Shown here in pieces: positions 25,675-34,505 of a stretch of 49,182 nucleotides of DNA (position 1 is its first letter; every line of letters begins with the position of its first letter). This DNA is from Parachlamydiaceae bacterium (GTDB taxonomy: Bacteria > Chlamydiota > Chlamydiia > Chlamydiales > Parachlamydiaceae), in assembly GCA_013816265.1 (NCBI GenBank), contig JACDES010000002.1:1-49182 (forward strand), in the 5' to 3' direction. The position numbers were made by a program, and so were the translations under genes. The notes beneath the pieces are model-generated. The model did not search any database. It was not told where the DNA came from and saw nothing but the letters and a program-made list of their open reading frames with translations.

Positions 25675-26517
25675 TTGAATAATTATATAGAATTTGATGC
25701 CAATAGTTTTTCAAACAAAAACATTTCTTTTATCAATGGAGAAAAGGACACCATAAAATACTCCTATTGTGGGCGTTTCAATAAGTTAGGAGAAGAATAT
25801 GATGTTATCACTTTAGAAAAATACTATGAGATTGCAAGAAATTTAAATGTTATTCAAATGTTCGATTTTGCTAATCAAGGCATTTGGATGGAAATGGAAG
25901 GCCGGAAGCCGACAAAAGAGGATAGGATTGGTCAAGTTGCTATGCATCTTAAGAAATTGTATGTGGCAAGAAACTGTTATGCAATGAGTCACCTTATCAA
26001 GCAAAAGAAAGCTCTCATCGAAAAGACTACAGAAGATAGCATTAACTTTATTAAAAAAAGTCGTTTAAACCGCATAATTCAAATCATTGTAAAAATTGTT
26101 ACCTTCGGTAGATTTGATTATATTCAAAGTCTTATCAACAAGGTAAAGCCGGATTCTTTACCTGTACCCCCAGAGTATATAGAAAAGGCATTACTAGAAA
26201 AGTCAATCCCATCTATCCATTCTTACAGTTTTGCTAAACAAATTAAGTTGTTAGGTGAAATATTAACGGGCCAAAAAAAACTTGTGGATGCTGCTATATT
26301 AAAGTGTAAGATAAGCGGTCAAATTCTTGACTTAGATCAAGCAAATATTATTGCTGAAAATATGATCACTAATCCAAACGGAAAGTTTGAAGATTATTTT
26401 GAATTCTCTGGTAAACTTGCAGAAGAGTTTTCTATAAACCAAATTTACCAACTTAATTTGGAAAACTGTTTTGGTCATTCGAATTACTTAAATGGTCATT
26501 TACATGATTCTAGGTAA
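25675..26517 (+). CDS. Hypothetical protein with TTG start
   Basis: 280 residues, no recognised family. The start is taken as TTG because GAGG lies six bases upstream (25665-25668) and no in-frame ATG is near; the first residues are MNNYIEFDANSF. The protein is charged, with one amphipathic or hydrophobic stretch around LNRIIQIIVKIVTFGRFDYI. No signal peptide. A terminator follows at once. The 345-base gap upstream (25330-25674) has no gene but holds a block of about 60 bp (25420-25478) also found upstream of the phytase-like gene. An effector role is possible only by neighbourhood. Confidence 0.65.
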   Translation: MNNYIEFDANSFSNKNISFINGEKDTIKYSYCGRFNKLGEEYDVITLEKYYEIARNLNVIQMFDFANQGIWMEMEGRKPTKEDRIGQVAMHLKKLYVARNCYAMSHLIKQKKALIEKTTEDSINFIKKSRLNRIIQIIVKIVTFGRFDYIQSLINKVKPDSLPVPPEYIEKALLEKSIPSIHSYSFAKQIKLLGEILTGQKKLVDAAILKCKISGQILDLDQANIIAENMITNPNGKFEDYFEFSGKLAEEFSINQIYQLNLENCFGHSNYLNGHLHDSR

Positions 26518-26525
26518 ATATTTCT

Positions 26526-26554
26526 AAAAGGGCTACAATAGCCCCCCCCTTTTT
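26526..26554 (+). terminator. Rho-independent terminator
   Basis: Stem GGGCT/AGCCC with loop ACAAT, then a C-run and TTTTT, starting nine bases after the stop of the preceding gene. The short stem is G+C rich. Confidence 0.75.
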
Positions 26555-26555
26555 A

Positions 26556-26606
26556 TACCACCCGTGGGTAGGATTTACGATTTTTTTTCTCGTCACAATA
26601 AAAAAG
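26556..26606. repeat. Family C repeat, partial copy
   Basis: It begins tataccacccgtgggtagg and continues 'atttacgattttttttctcg', then tcac, matching the left part of the element at 11525. The right end is missing and family D sequence follows. Confidence 0.65.
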
Positions 26607-26658
26607 AGGCTGTAGCAAAAAAGGAAAGCGAAAGAGGGCTTTCGCACCCCAAACGTAA

Positions 26659-26829
26659 GCGTCAAATCTAGGCATGTAGACAAATATGGCGCTTCATAAC
26701 AAAGCGAAAGAGGACTTTCGCACTCCAAACGCTTTGCGTAGCTTTAAGAAATGTTTATACTAAAGATTTTCAAATCTACGCGTAGCGTTTGGAGTGCGAA
26801 AGTCCTCTTTCGCTTTCATTTTCGCTACA
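26659..26829. repeat. Family D palindromic element, copy 1
   Basis: An inverted repeat with arms 'aagcgaaagaggactttcgc', then actccaaacgc, and the complement. Its first 94 bases are identical to those at 35542. Just upstream, at 26635-26655, a second half-copy of the arm ('gaaagcgaaagagggctttc', then gcacccc) is attached. Together with the family C fragment this occupies most of 26518-27089. The rest is AT-rich sequence with a 60-bp block shared with 25420-25478. Confidence 0.88.
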
Positions 26830-27089
26830 CTCTATACAAGCCACAACATAGGACACATCATGTCTAAAACCAATAAAGTGGTCAGTAGTTGTTTTTCATA
26901 ATCTAATCAAAAAACTATTGACGATGGGTTTCTTTGTGTTTCTATGGCTATGCCATGAATTTTTGAGAAGTTACGAATGTACAATCTATTCAACCTAATT
27001 AATTAAAGCTTTAATTATCAACTATTTATTGACTTATATTTTTAATTATTGGTATGCTATATTAATAAAATCAACTAAAGGGAAACTAT

Positions 27090-27968
27090 ATGATTAATCC
27101 AATTAAATTAATCGGTAATGCTTGTACATCATTTGTAGGAAAATTATCCGAAATAAAAGAAACTTTATTTCCTTCAAATTTATTTTTTAATAAATACGAA
27201 AATAAATTACGTCACTTCCGAGTGATCGCAGACAAAATATCAGGCGGTGGTCAATTTGGCGAACCACATATTATACAAATACAAAAAATTGTTGGTCTTG
27301 AAAAAAAGCTGCTCATAATAGATCTGCGTGAAGAATCTCACGGATTAATTAACGGATTACCTGTTTCTTGGAATAATAGCGAAAAGTTTGCAAATATTGC
27401 TAAATCTGCCGTAGAAATTAAGGCTGATGAACAAAAGCGATTTGCAGCATTGCCAAGAATCTGTTTTATATGGGCCAAAATTAAATTCTTTGGGAAAAAA
27501 TTTCATATTCGCTTACCTACATTCATTTCTAGCAAAAGTACTGAAGAGGATGTAGTGAAAAAAGCCGGTTTAGAGTATCACAGAATCCCTATTACAGATT
27601 TGGACAAACCAACAGATGCCACTGTAGACAAAATCATTAATCTTATTAATTCCAATCCAAATGCTTGGTTACATTTTCATTGCTACGTAGGAAAAGGTAG
27701 AACCACAACGATCTTGGCTATGCATGAGATGTTAAAAAATGCAAAAACACGTACGTTTAATGAAATCATAAAAGAGCAAAAAGAAAAAGATGGCGAAGAT
27801 CTATTAAAAATATCTTTTCAAGCCGATGGTAAAGTAAAACCAAAGCATAAAAATAACGCTGCACGTTTAGATTTTTTAAAAAGTTTCTATTCCTATTGCC
27901 GCACAGAAAATCCTTCATCCAAATCGTGGTTGGAATGGGTTTCATCTACTGAAAAAAAATCCACATAA
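27090..27968 (+). CDS. PTP-like (cysteine) phytase family phosphatase
   Basis: 292 residues. The P-loop HCYVGKGRTT places catalytic Cys198 and Arg204 in an HCX5R signature. Upstream, LREESHGLINGLPVSW (79-94) is the second hallmark of PTP-like phytases, and ITDLDKPTDATVDKI supplies Asp170 or Asp172 as general acid. The family removes phosphates from inositol polyphosphates and includes the Selenomonas phytase PhyA and the Legionella type IV effector LppA. Inositol phosphate hydrolysis in the amoeba host is therefore likely; activity on phosphoproteins or phosphoinositides remains possible. There is no signal peptide, so any export would use a specialised system. The ATG has AGGG seven bases upstream. 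A terminator follows. Confidence 0.8.
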   Translation: MINPIKLIGNACTSFVGKLSEIKETLFPSNLFFNKYENKLRHFRVIADKISGGGQFGEPHIIQIQKIVGLEKKLLIIDLREESHGLINGLPVSWNNSEKFANIAKSAVEIKADEQKRFAALPRICFIWAKIKFFGKKFHIRLPTFISSKSTEEDVVKKAGLEYHRIPITDLDKPTDATVDKIINLINSNPNAWLHFHCYVGKGRTTTILAMHEMLKNAKTRTFNEIIKEQKEKDGEDLLKISFQADGKVKPKHKNNAARLDFLKSFYSYCRTENPSSKSWLEWVSSTEKKST

Positions 27969-27974
27969 ATTTTT

Positions 27975-28010
27975 AATTGTGAGTTTGGTTCATACAAACT
28001 CACAATTTTT
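27975..28010 (+). terminator. Rho-independent terminator
   Basis: Perfect 12-bp stem AATTGTGAGTTT/AAACTCACAATT with a nine-base loop and a following T-run, just after the phytase-like gene stop. Confidence 0.9.
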
Positions 28011-28138
28011 CTTCTACATTCACATTACATAAAATTTCTTTCAGATTGTACTAAAGAGCCTCTTTGTGGATAATTTCCCCCACAATTTGCATTCGCAAAA
28101 TGGATTCACATCACAACATATTTCAAAAGGATATCTTT

Positions 28139-28528
28139 ATGAAAAAAATGCTTATGGGCTTAATTTGCACAGCTTGCGTATTCCAATCTTTAGTTTTTGC
28201 TGATAACCAAGATCAAATTTCAACTATATCGAACAAAATGTCTGTATTAAGCGATGACATCGAACAGTTAGAGGATGAGTTAAACGAAGAAAAAGCTCGT
28301 TTGATGACAGCGATGATCAGATCTAATGTCAATTATCTCGAAAGCACGATTCAATACGAAATCAAACATGCAGATGCTAGAAAAGATAAATATAAAAACA
28401 ACTTGAACACCTGTTCAACAGAACTTGAAGCACAAATGTGGCTCAAAAAAATGAATGCCTCTGAGGAAAAACTTAAAACTCTAACAGAATTACTAAACAC
28501 AACTCTGACTTGGAAAGCAAAAGTTTAA
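28139..28528 (+). CDS. Small secreted coiled-coil protein, paralogue 2
   Basis: 129 residues from the ATG at 28139, chosen because AGGA lies just upstream and the protein then begins with a clean signal peptide (MKKMLMGLICTACVFQSLVFA); a GTG at 28064 would bury it. The mature part is charged coiled coil. EIKHADARKDKYKNN and KKMNASEEKLKTLTEL align to the paralogue at 22871-23263. The two genes bracket the SANT-like and phytase-like genes. A terminator follows nine bases after the stop. Confidence 0.75.
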   Translation: MKKMLMGLICTACVFQSLVFADNQDQISTISNKMSVLSDDIEQLEDELNEEKARLMTAMIRSNVNYLESTIQYEIKHADARKDKYKNNLNTCSTELEAQMWLKKMNASEEKLKTLTELLNTTLTWKAKV

Positions 28529-28534
28529 TAAACT

Positions 28535-28559
28535 AAAAGGGGTTAATAACCCCTTTTTT
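28535..28559 (+). terminator. Rho-independent terminator
   Basis: Stem AAAAGGGGTTA/TAACCCCTTTT followed by TT, placed directly after the second secreted coiled-coil gene. Confidence 0.88.
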
Positions 28560-28651
28560 CGATCCTTTGCTAAAATTTTGACAAGAGAAAAGGTTGCAGT
28601 TAACAACTCAAAAAACTAAAGTAATTTTTTACATAAAAATTACGTTGGTTC

Positions 28652-30109
28652 ATGTCAAAGCAGATTCATTTTGTCACACTTTCATTAATTTTGTTATGCG
28701 GCTGTACACTGGGCCCCAAATATATGCCTCCGGCCGTTGAAATACCGGAAGAATGGAAAGCTCCTCAAGCTGAACCTCAACTAGAAGCCACTGAATTTCC
28801 CCCTTTTGCTGATTACTGGTGGGAAATATTTCAAGATGAAACCTTAAATCAACTCGAACAACAAGTAATCGAAAATAATCCCAACTTATCAGCTGCTTTA
28901 GATAGAGTCATTGAAGCGAGAGCAAATGCCGGTATCTTTAACGCCAACCTGTACCCTCAAGTAAACTTAAACCCAAGCTATACAGATACGGGCCAGCTAT
29001 TTAAAATTTTTCTTCCCAATGCAACTCAAGCTACCCCAGGAACAATAAATCCTTTTGCGAGTATTCCAACAGTATTCCGTATCCATCAATTTCAGTATGC
29101 ATTACCTCTTAGTATGAGTTATGAGCTGGATCTATGGGGTAAGTTGCGTGGAGAATATAAATCCGCTCTTTATAGTTCTCAGGCACAAATTGAAGCTTAT
29201 CATACTTCTCTATTGACGCTCACAACTGATTTAGCAAGCTATTATTTTCAACTGAGAACATATAATACTCAAATTGAATTATATAAAGACACGATTGACA
29301 CACGTCGCAAGGCTTTAAGTTTAGCACAAGATCGATTTAATAAGGGAATCGTCACTTTTCTTGATGTGGCACAGGCAGAGTTAGAACTTACTAATTCCGA
29401 ATCTGACTATTATGATGCAATGCGGCTACGCACGCTTCAAGAAAATCAAATTGCAGTGTTAGTAGGTACGCCCGCCTCAGAATTTAAACTGGATGTACCG
29501 CCATTATCTGGTCCACCTCCAATAGTCCCAGCAGGATTGCCTTCTGATGTCCTTAAACAACGCCCGGATATTGCACAAGCAGAACGCCAAATGGCTTCAG
29601 AACATGCTTTAATTGGTGTTGCGTATGCGAACTTCTTTCCTTCTCTAGAACTAACAGGAACTTTAGGATTTCTAAGTCCTGATTTAAAAGATTTTCTAAA
29701 ATGGAAAAGTCGATATTGGCAAATAGGGGCAAATGTAGGCCAAAATGTTTTTGATGGAAATCGAAATGCTTGGAATTTAGAATTGGCACTCGCCCGCTAT
29801 TGTGAAGCTAGCGAGGTCTATAAGCAACAGGTACTCATTGCTTTCCGTGAAGTTGAAGACGCCTTGAATAATCTTGAAATGCAGGCAAAACAAGCCGACA
29901 GATTAAATTTATCTGTAAGAGCAGCCACCAAATCAACCCAACTGTCGAATCAACGCTATATTAGTGGCGTGATTCATTATATCGAAGTTGTTGAAAGTGA
30001 GCAGTCTCAATTGATTGCGGAAAGAAGTTATAATGCTGTATTAGGTAATCAATATTTATCGACGATTCAATTGATAAAGGCTATCGGGGGTGGATGGCCG
30101 TGTCCCTAA
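28652..30109 (+). CDS. Outer membrane efflux lipoprotein, NodT/OprM family
   Basis: Outer-membrane channel of a tripartite export system, 485 residues, the usual length. A lipoprotein signal ends in LLCGC (Cys18), followed by TLGPKYMPP, the classic start of mature NodT/OprM proteins. Two OEP halves are visible, with NPNLSAALDRVIEARANAG, LPLSMSYELDLWGKLRGEY, QRPDIAQAERQMASEHALIG-type text and the C-terminal SNQRYISGVIHYIEVVESEQ. The inner-membrane partner is probably the ABC-2 exporter at 30514-35337, encoded on the opposite strand and convergent with this gene. Confidence 0.94.
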   Translation: MSKQIHFVTLSLILLCGCTLGPKYMPPAVEIPEEWKAPQAEPQLEATEFPPFADYWWEIFQDETLNQLEQQVIENNPNLSAALDRVIEARANAGIFNANLYPQVNLNPSYTDTGQLFKIFLPNATQATPGTINPFASIPTVFRIHQFQYALPLSMSYELDLWGKLRGEYKSALYSSQAQIEAYHTSLLTLTTDLASYYFQLRTYNTQIELYKDTIDTRRKALSLAQDRFNKGIVTFLDVAQAELELTNSESDYYDAMRLRTLQENQIAVLVGTPASEFKLDVPPLSGPPPIVPAGLPSDVLKQRPDIAQAERQMASEHALIGVAYANFFPSLELTGTLGFLSPDLKDFLKWKSRYWQIGANVGQNVFDGNRNAWNLELALARYCEASEVYKQQVLIAFREVEDALNNLEMQAKQADRLNLSVRAATKSTQLSNQRYISGVIHYIEVVESEQSQLIAERSYNAVLGNQYLSTIQLIKAIGGGWPCP

Positions 30110-30117
30110 TTTAGATT

Positions 30118-30215
30118 CAATTTTTTCTTAGCCTCAAAAGCGACACACACTCCAAAGATAAGCGTCAAATCAAGACATGTTGACAAATTTGGCGCTTTAT
30201 AACAAAGCGAAAAGA
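30118..30215. repeat. Fragments of repeat families A and D
   Basis: The segment 30118-30161 ('ttcaattttttcttagcctc', then aaaagcgacacacactccaaa) matches the outer right end of family A. The following 'gcgtcaaatcaagacatgtt' through tttataacaaagcgaaaag matches one arm of family D with changes. Neither is complete, and the pair is joined directly to a family E copy. Confidence 0.65.
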
Positions 30216-30228
30216 ACTTTTGGATCGC

Positions 30229-30341
30229 CCCTCTCTTCGTGCCTTCGTGTCTTTGTGTCTTTGTGTTTAATTCTCACGCAACTTATACACAATGAGTTTA
30301 GAAAATTCAACACAAAGACACAAAGACACGAAGAGAGGACC
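30229..30341. repeat. Family E repeat, inverted pair
   Basis: The left arm ctctcttcgtgccttcgtgt, then 'ctttgtgtctttgtgttta', and the right arm 'caacacaaagacacaaagac', then acgaagagagg are complementary around a spacer of about 40 bp. A further piece, 'gtgttgaattttctaaact', recurs at 30428-30446. No gene is credible between 30110 and 30513. Confidence 0.85.
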
Positions 30342-30513
30342 CTCCTTAGAGTCTTAAGAGTTGTGACTTAGAAAAACACCTTTTGTTATTTACCGATAGG
30401 GGGTCCCGAGGGCAACTGTCTCGCATTGTGTTGAATTTTCTAAACTCGCTATTTTTCCGTAACAGTCACATTGATGATAATATGTATGGCCATGTCCGTA
30501 AAAGATAATCAAT

Positions 30514-31623
30514 TTACTCTAATTTTCTTCTAAAAAACCACGATGATGCCGTTAAAGTAACAATTGCAATGATTGCTATTGGCCATAAATTGCTCAATAT
30601 CACATGAGGAGGCATTGCTTTAAGAAAACTTCCTTTCAAAATCACTAAAATATACCGTAATGGATTCAAATAAGTGATAGCTTGCAACCACCAAGGCATG
30701 TTCTCAATAGGTGTCGCAAAACCAGATAATAAAATACTTGGGCTCATAAATACATAAGTTCCCAAAATAGCCTGTTGTTGTGTCGAACATAAGGCAGAAA
30801 TAAATAATCCCACTCCTATAGCTGCACACACAAATACAAACAAACTGAAATAGAGCATTAGTAAACTACCTGTGAAAGGGACATTAAGAATAAAAACCCC
30901 AACTGTCAAAATGATCGATCCCTCAGCAATTCCTATTAATATTGCTGGCAATGACTTGCCAATAAGAATCTCAATAGGAAGCATCGGTGAAACTAATAAT
31001 TGATCAAATGTTCCCATTTCACGTTCACGTGCAATCGAGAGGGATGATACTATCAACCCTGTCAGCATTGTTAAAATGCCCACCAAACAAGGAACATTAT
31101 ACCAATAATAGAGAAGATTTGGATTAAACCAATTACGTGGAAATAACTCCGTTCTTTGAATTGGTATATTTTTTTTGGATGACACATCATTTGCAAATTG
31201 ATCGATGATAGTTGCAGCATATCCTCCGACAATTTGGGTCGAATTGGAGCGTCGGCCATCAAATATTAATTGAACAGATGCTGTGTTTTTTGCATCTAAA
31301 TTTCGAGAGAATTGTTCATCGATTGATAAAACCATCACACCTTTCTGGTTATCAATAAACGGAGTAATTTCTTCCACAGATTTTAAAAAATAAATTTGAG
31401 TAAATGTTGGTGAGCCATTGAAACGTTGAACAAGTTCTATCCCTTGTTCTCCATTATCTCGATTTAAAATACCAATAGTGACATTTTTCACTTCTAGCGT
31501 AGCGGCAAAAGCAAAAATGAATAACTGCACAATCGGAGGTACAATCAAAACGATGCGTGAACGGGGATCACGCCAAACAGCCAATAATTCCTTTATTATT
31601 AATGCCCTTATCCGTGTCCACAT
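30514..31623 (-). CDS. ABC-2 type permease, YbhR-like
   Basis: Last gene of the exporter operon, 369 residues. N-terminal WTRIRALIIKELLAVWRDPR, one membrane helix, a large periplasmic domain (about 45-175), then five helices containing AREREMGTFDQLLVSPMLPI and MSPSILLSGFATPIENMPWW, all typical of the ABC2_membrane family. It pairs with the upstream, divergent paralogue at 31628 as a heterodimer. Four bases separate the genes. Substrates of YbhFSR-type systems include drugs and cations in E. coli; here unknown. Confidence 0.92.
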   Translation of the reverse strand: MWTRIRALIIKELLAVWRDPRSRIVLIVPPIVQLFIFAFAATLEVKNVTIGILNRDNGEQGIELVQRFNGSPTFTQIYFLKSVEEITPFIDNQKGVMVLSIDEQFSRNLDAKNTASVQLIFDGRRSNSTQIVGGYAATIIDQFANDVSSKKNIPIQRTELFPRNWFNPNLLYYWYNVPCLVGILTMLTGLIVSSLSIAREREMGTFDQLLVSPMLPIEILIGKSLPAILIGIAEGSIILTVGVFILNVPFTGSLLMLYFSLFVFVCAAIGVGLFISALCSTQQQAILGTYVFMSPSILLSGFATPIENMPWWLQAITYLNPLRYILVILKGSFLKAMPPHVILSNLWPIAIIAIVTLTASSWFFRRKLE

Positions 31624-31627
31624 ATTT

Positions 31628-32770
31628 CTAATCCAATCGTTTTACAGTATTTTTTGCTATTAAAGTAAATAAGATAAATCCAATGATAAGCATCGGAACC
31701 ATATTATAAAGGAGTAAACTCCAAATATCGCCAACTAGAAAAATGGTTAATAAACTAGAAACAAAATATCTAGCGGGAATCAAATACGTAAGATAACGAA
31801 TGTATATTGGCATACTTGAAATTTCAAAGATAAATCCAGACAATATAAAAGCTGGTAAAAATCCAACTACAATTGCGATTTGGGAAGCTAGAAACTGATT
31901 TCGTGCTTTGGTAGAAATTAAAAGACCAACCCCTAAAGCAGTAAATAAAAATGTTGCTGATACTAAAGCCAGAACTATAAATGAGCCTCGAAGTGGTATT
32001 TGATATACGATCACAGAAAAGGCTACACACATTGTCATAGATGTCATAGCAAGAATAAAGTAGGGAATGAATTTACCTAAAATCATTTCCCATTTATTTA
32101 CAGGTGTCGCAAACAATGCTTCCATTGTTCCACGTTCCCACTCTCGCGCTATCACTAGTGATGTCAGAAGAGTTCCTATGAGTGTCATAATAATCGCGAT
32201 CGATCCCGGAATCAAAAAATTACGACTTTCCAGTTCTTCATTATACCAAAATCTTGGCTGAACACTTACAATTGGAAGACCTTTCAAACCTTTGCTGATA
32301 TGCTGTTGCTGCAGCCAATTTGCCCATGTTGCCTGCACATAGTTTTGCACAAAACTCGCCGTGTTGGTTTCACTTCCATCAGCAATAACTTGAATGGGAG
32401 CAGTATTATCTTTCCTATCGCGAAAGGAGGAAAAATAGGAGGGAATCACAACGAATCCTCGAATTTTTCCACTTACAATATCTTGATTTACTTGCTGACG
32501 ATCTCTAGCTATTGTGACATCAAAATATCGTGAATTCGTCAATGAGTTTGCGAAACTTAATGCATCTGGAGAAGTGTCTTCAAGTACGAGGCCGATTTTC
32601 AAATGATCAATGTCTAAAGATACACCAAAACCATAAATGAAAATTAATAACATCGGCAAAACAACACTAATAAGAATACTACTTGGATCGCGAATAATCT
32701 GATAAAATTCTTTTGTTATAAGGGCTTTTATACGCCTCAAATGACCAGATTCGTACGAATTATTTTTCAT
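31628..32770 (-). CDS. ABC-2 type permease, YbhS-like
   Basis: About 380 residues, same architecture as its neighbour: RRIKALITKEFYQIIRDPSS, a periplasmic domain, then AREWERGTMEALFATPVNKW and LPAFILSGFIFEISSMPIYI. I take the ATG at 32770 because GAGAG lies eight bases upstream and the ATG overlaps the end of the ATPase gene (ATGAAAAATAA); a TTG at 32785 gives five more residues. It likely forms the membrane heterodimer with the product of 30514-31623. Confidence 0.92.
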   Translation of the reverse strand: MKNNSYESGHLRRIKALITKEFYQIIRDPSSILISVVLPMLLIFIYGFGVSLDIDHLKIGLVLEDTSPDALSFANSLTNSRYFDVTIARDRQQVNQDIVSGKIRGFVVIPSYFSSFRDRKDNTAPIQVIADGSETNTASFVQNYVQATWANWLQQQHISKGLKGLPIVSVQPRFWYNEELESRNFLIPGSIAIIMTLIGTLLTSLVIAREWERGTMEALFATPVNKWEMILGKFIPYFILAMTSMTMCVAFSVIVYQIPLRGSFIVLALVSATFLFTALGVGLLISTKARNQFLASQIAIVVGFLPAFILSGFIFEISSMPIYIRYLTYLIPARYFVSSLLTIFLVGDIWSLLLYNMVPMLIIGFILFTLIAKNTVKRLD

Positions 32771-34505
32771 TGTCATAACTCTCAATCAGGCGAATAAAAG
32801 CATCCTCGAGTGTGGGAGAAGGATTTTCAGTGGAGCGTGCTTCTTGCTTTAAGGAATCAGGAGTACCAATTCGTATTAGTTTACTTTTGTAAATCAATCC
32901 AATACGATCACAATATTCTGCTTCATCCATAAAATGAGTCGTTACCATAACTGTAATCCCTTTCTCCACTAATCCATTGATATGATTCCAAAATTCGCGT
33001 CTGGTAATAGGATCTACACCTGAAGTTGGCTCATCGAGAAATAAAATATCAGGTTGATGCATAACAGCGCAGGAAAGGGCTAATCTTTGCTTATAACCAA
33101 GTGGTAATGTTTCAGATGACTCATTCAAATATTGATTGAAATTGAATATTTCGATCATCTGATTAATCGCATCTCTTTTAATGGAGCCTGTCAAATTATA
33201 GATCCCAGAAAAAAAATCGAGATTTTCAAGAACGCTAAGATTTCCATACAATGAAAACTTCTGTGCCATGTATCCAATCTGTGATCGAGCTTTTCCTGGA
33301 GCTACTTGTAAGTCATAACCCTTTACTGTGGCTTTTCCTGAAGTAGGTTTTAGAAGACCGCACATCATTTTGAATGTGGTGGATTTCCCGGCTCCATTCG
33401 GTCCTAACAATCCAAAAATCTCACCTCTTTGAACTTTAAATGAGATGTGATCGGCAGCGACAAAATTCCCAAACTTTTTTGTAAGACCATCTGCTTCAAT
33501 GATGAAGCCATTTTTTTCTTCAATAGCAATTGTTTTTTCTGCCAGCTTTGAAACTCCCCCAGGACCACCACCAAGGATATCAATAAATGCATCTTCAAAT
33601 CGGGGAGGTGTTTTTTTAACCTCTACGGTTGGTCCTGCATCTAATTTATTTATATCGAATGGAGGTGTTGCTTCCTTTTTTATCACAACGCGTACATCGC
33701 TACCTTGAATGATCCCATCAATCACATTTGGTTCTTGTAAGACAGTAGATAAAACAGCTCTACGGTTTGTAGAAATATTTGAAATTTTGAATACGCGATC
33801 TTTTACACGTCCGGTTAATTCATTTGGTGGACCATTAAAAAGCATTTTTCCTTCATTTAGAAGCAATACAGTATCACAACGCTCGGCTTCATCAAGATAT
33901 GCCGTGCTCCAAAGTACTGAAATGCCTTCATGCAATAATTCGTTAACCATTCTCCAAAGTTCGCGTCTTGATATTGGATCGACGCCCACACTCGGTTCAT
34001 CTAAAAGTAATAGAGAGGGTGTTTTTATTAGTGCACATGCAAGACCTAATTTTTGTTTCATTCCTCCGGAAAGCCTTCCTGCCAAACGACCTGTAAATGG
34101 TTCTAAGCCTGTAAACGAAAGAAGCTTTTTATATGTCGCATCGCGTTCTTCACCAAGAACCCCTCTCAGATCCGCATAGAGATTTAAATTTTGTAAAACA
34201 GTCAGATCTTCATAAAGGCCAAACTTTTGAGGCATATATCCAGATAGCAAATGAATTTCATTAGCGTCTTTAACACTATCAAATCCCTCAATTGTGATTT
34301 GCCCCTGAGTAGGTATCATCAATCCAGCGATAAGACGTATCAAAGTTGTTTTTCCAGCCCCATCAGGGCCTGCTAATCCAACAATTTGCCCTTTTGGTAT
34401 TACGGCATTAATATTATCAAGAGCTAAGGGAAATTTTGGATCGAAATTTTTTGAAACATTCTGGATATTGACAAGAATTTCATTCACTGGCTTTTTTATC
34501 CTCAT
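32760..34505 (-). CDS. Double ABC ATPase, YbhF-like
   Basis: 581 residues with two nucleotide-binding domains in one chain. Domain 1: Walker A GPDGAGKTT (46-54), signature LSGGMKQ (145-151), Walker B LLLLDEP (165-171); the switch position is Ala202 (STAYLDEA), not His. Domain 2: GPNGAGKST (368-376), degenerate signature LPLGYKQ (467-473), ILFLDEP (487-493) and switch His524 (TTHFMDEA). Pairing gives one full ATP site (Walker set of domain 2 with LSGG of domain 1) and one degenerate site, as in other asymmetric exporters. Gene start overlaps the membrane-fusion gene end by 26 bases. Confidence 0.94.
   Translation of the reverse strand: MRIKKPVNEILVNIQNVSKNFDPKFPLALDNINAVIPKGQIVGLAGPDGAGKTTLIRLIAGLMIPTQGQITIEGFDSVKDANEIHLLSGYMPQKFGLYEDLTVLQNLNLYADLRGVLGEERDATYKKLLSFTGLEPFTGRLAGRLSGGMKQKLGLACALIKTPSLLLLDEPSVGVDPISRRELWRMVNELLHEGISVLWSTAYLDEAERCDTVLLLNEGKMLFNGPPNELTGRVKDRVFKISNISTNRRAVLSTVLQEPNVIDGIIQGSDVRVVIKKEATPPFDINKLDAGPTVEVKKTPPRFEDAFIDILGGGPGGVSKLAEKTIAIEEKNGFIIEADGLTKKFGNFVAADHISFKVQRGEIFGLLGPNGAGKSTTFKMMCGLLKPTSGKATVKGYDLQVAPGKARSQIGYMAQKFSLYGNLSVLENLDFFSGIYNLTGSIKRDAINQMIEIFNFNQYLNESSETLPLGYKQRLALSCAVMHQPDILFLDEPTSGVDPITRREFWNHINGLVEKGITVMVTTHFMDEAEYCDRIGLIYKSKLIRIGTPDSLKQEARSTENPSPTLEDAFIRLIESYDNEK

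Noticed and set aside
30177-30371. Frame made of family D and E repeats
   Set aside because: Translation of repeat DNA on one strand; no start signal and no conserved protein pattern.
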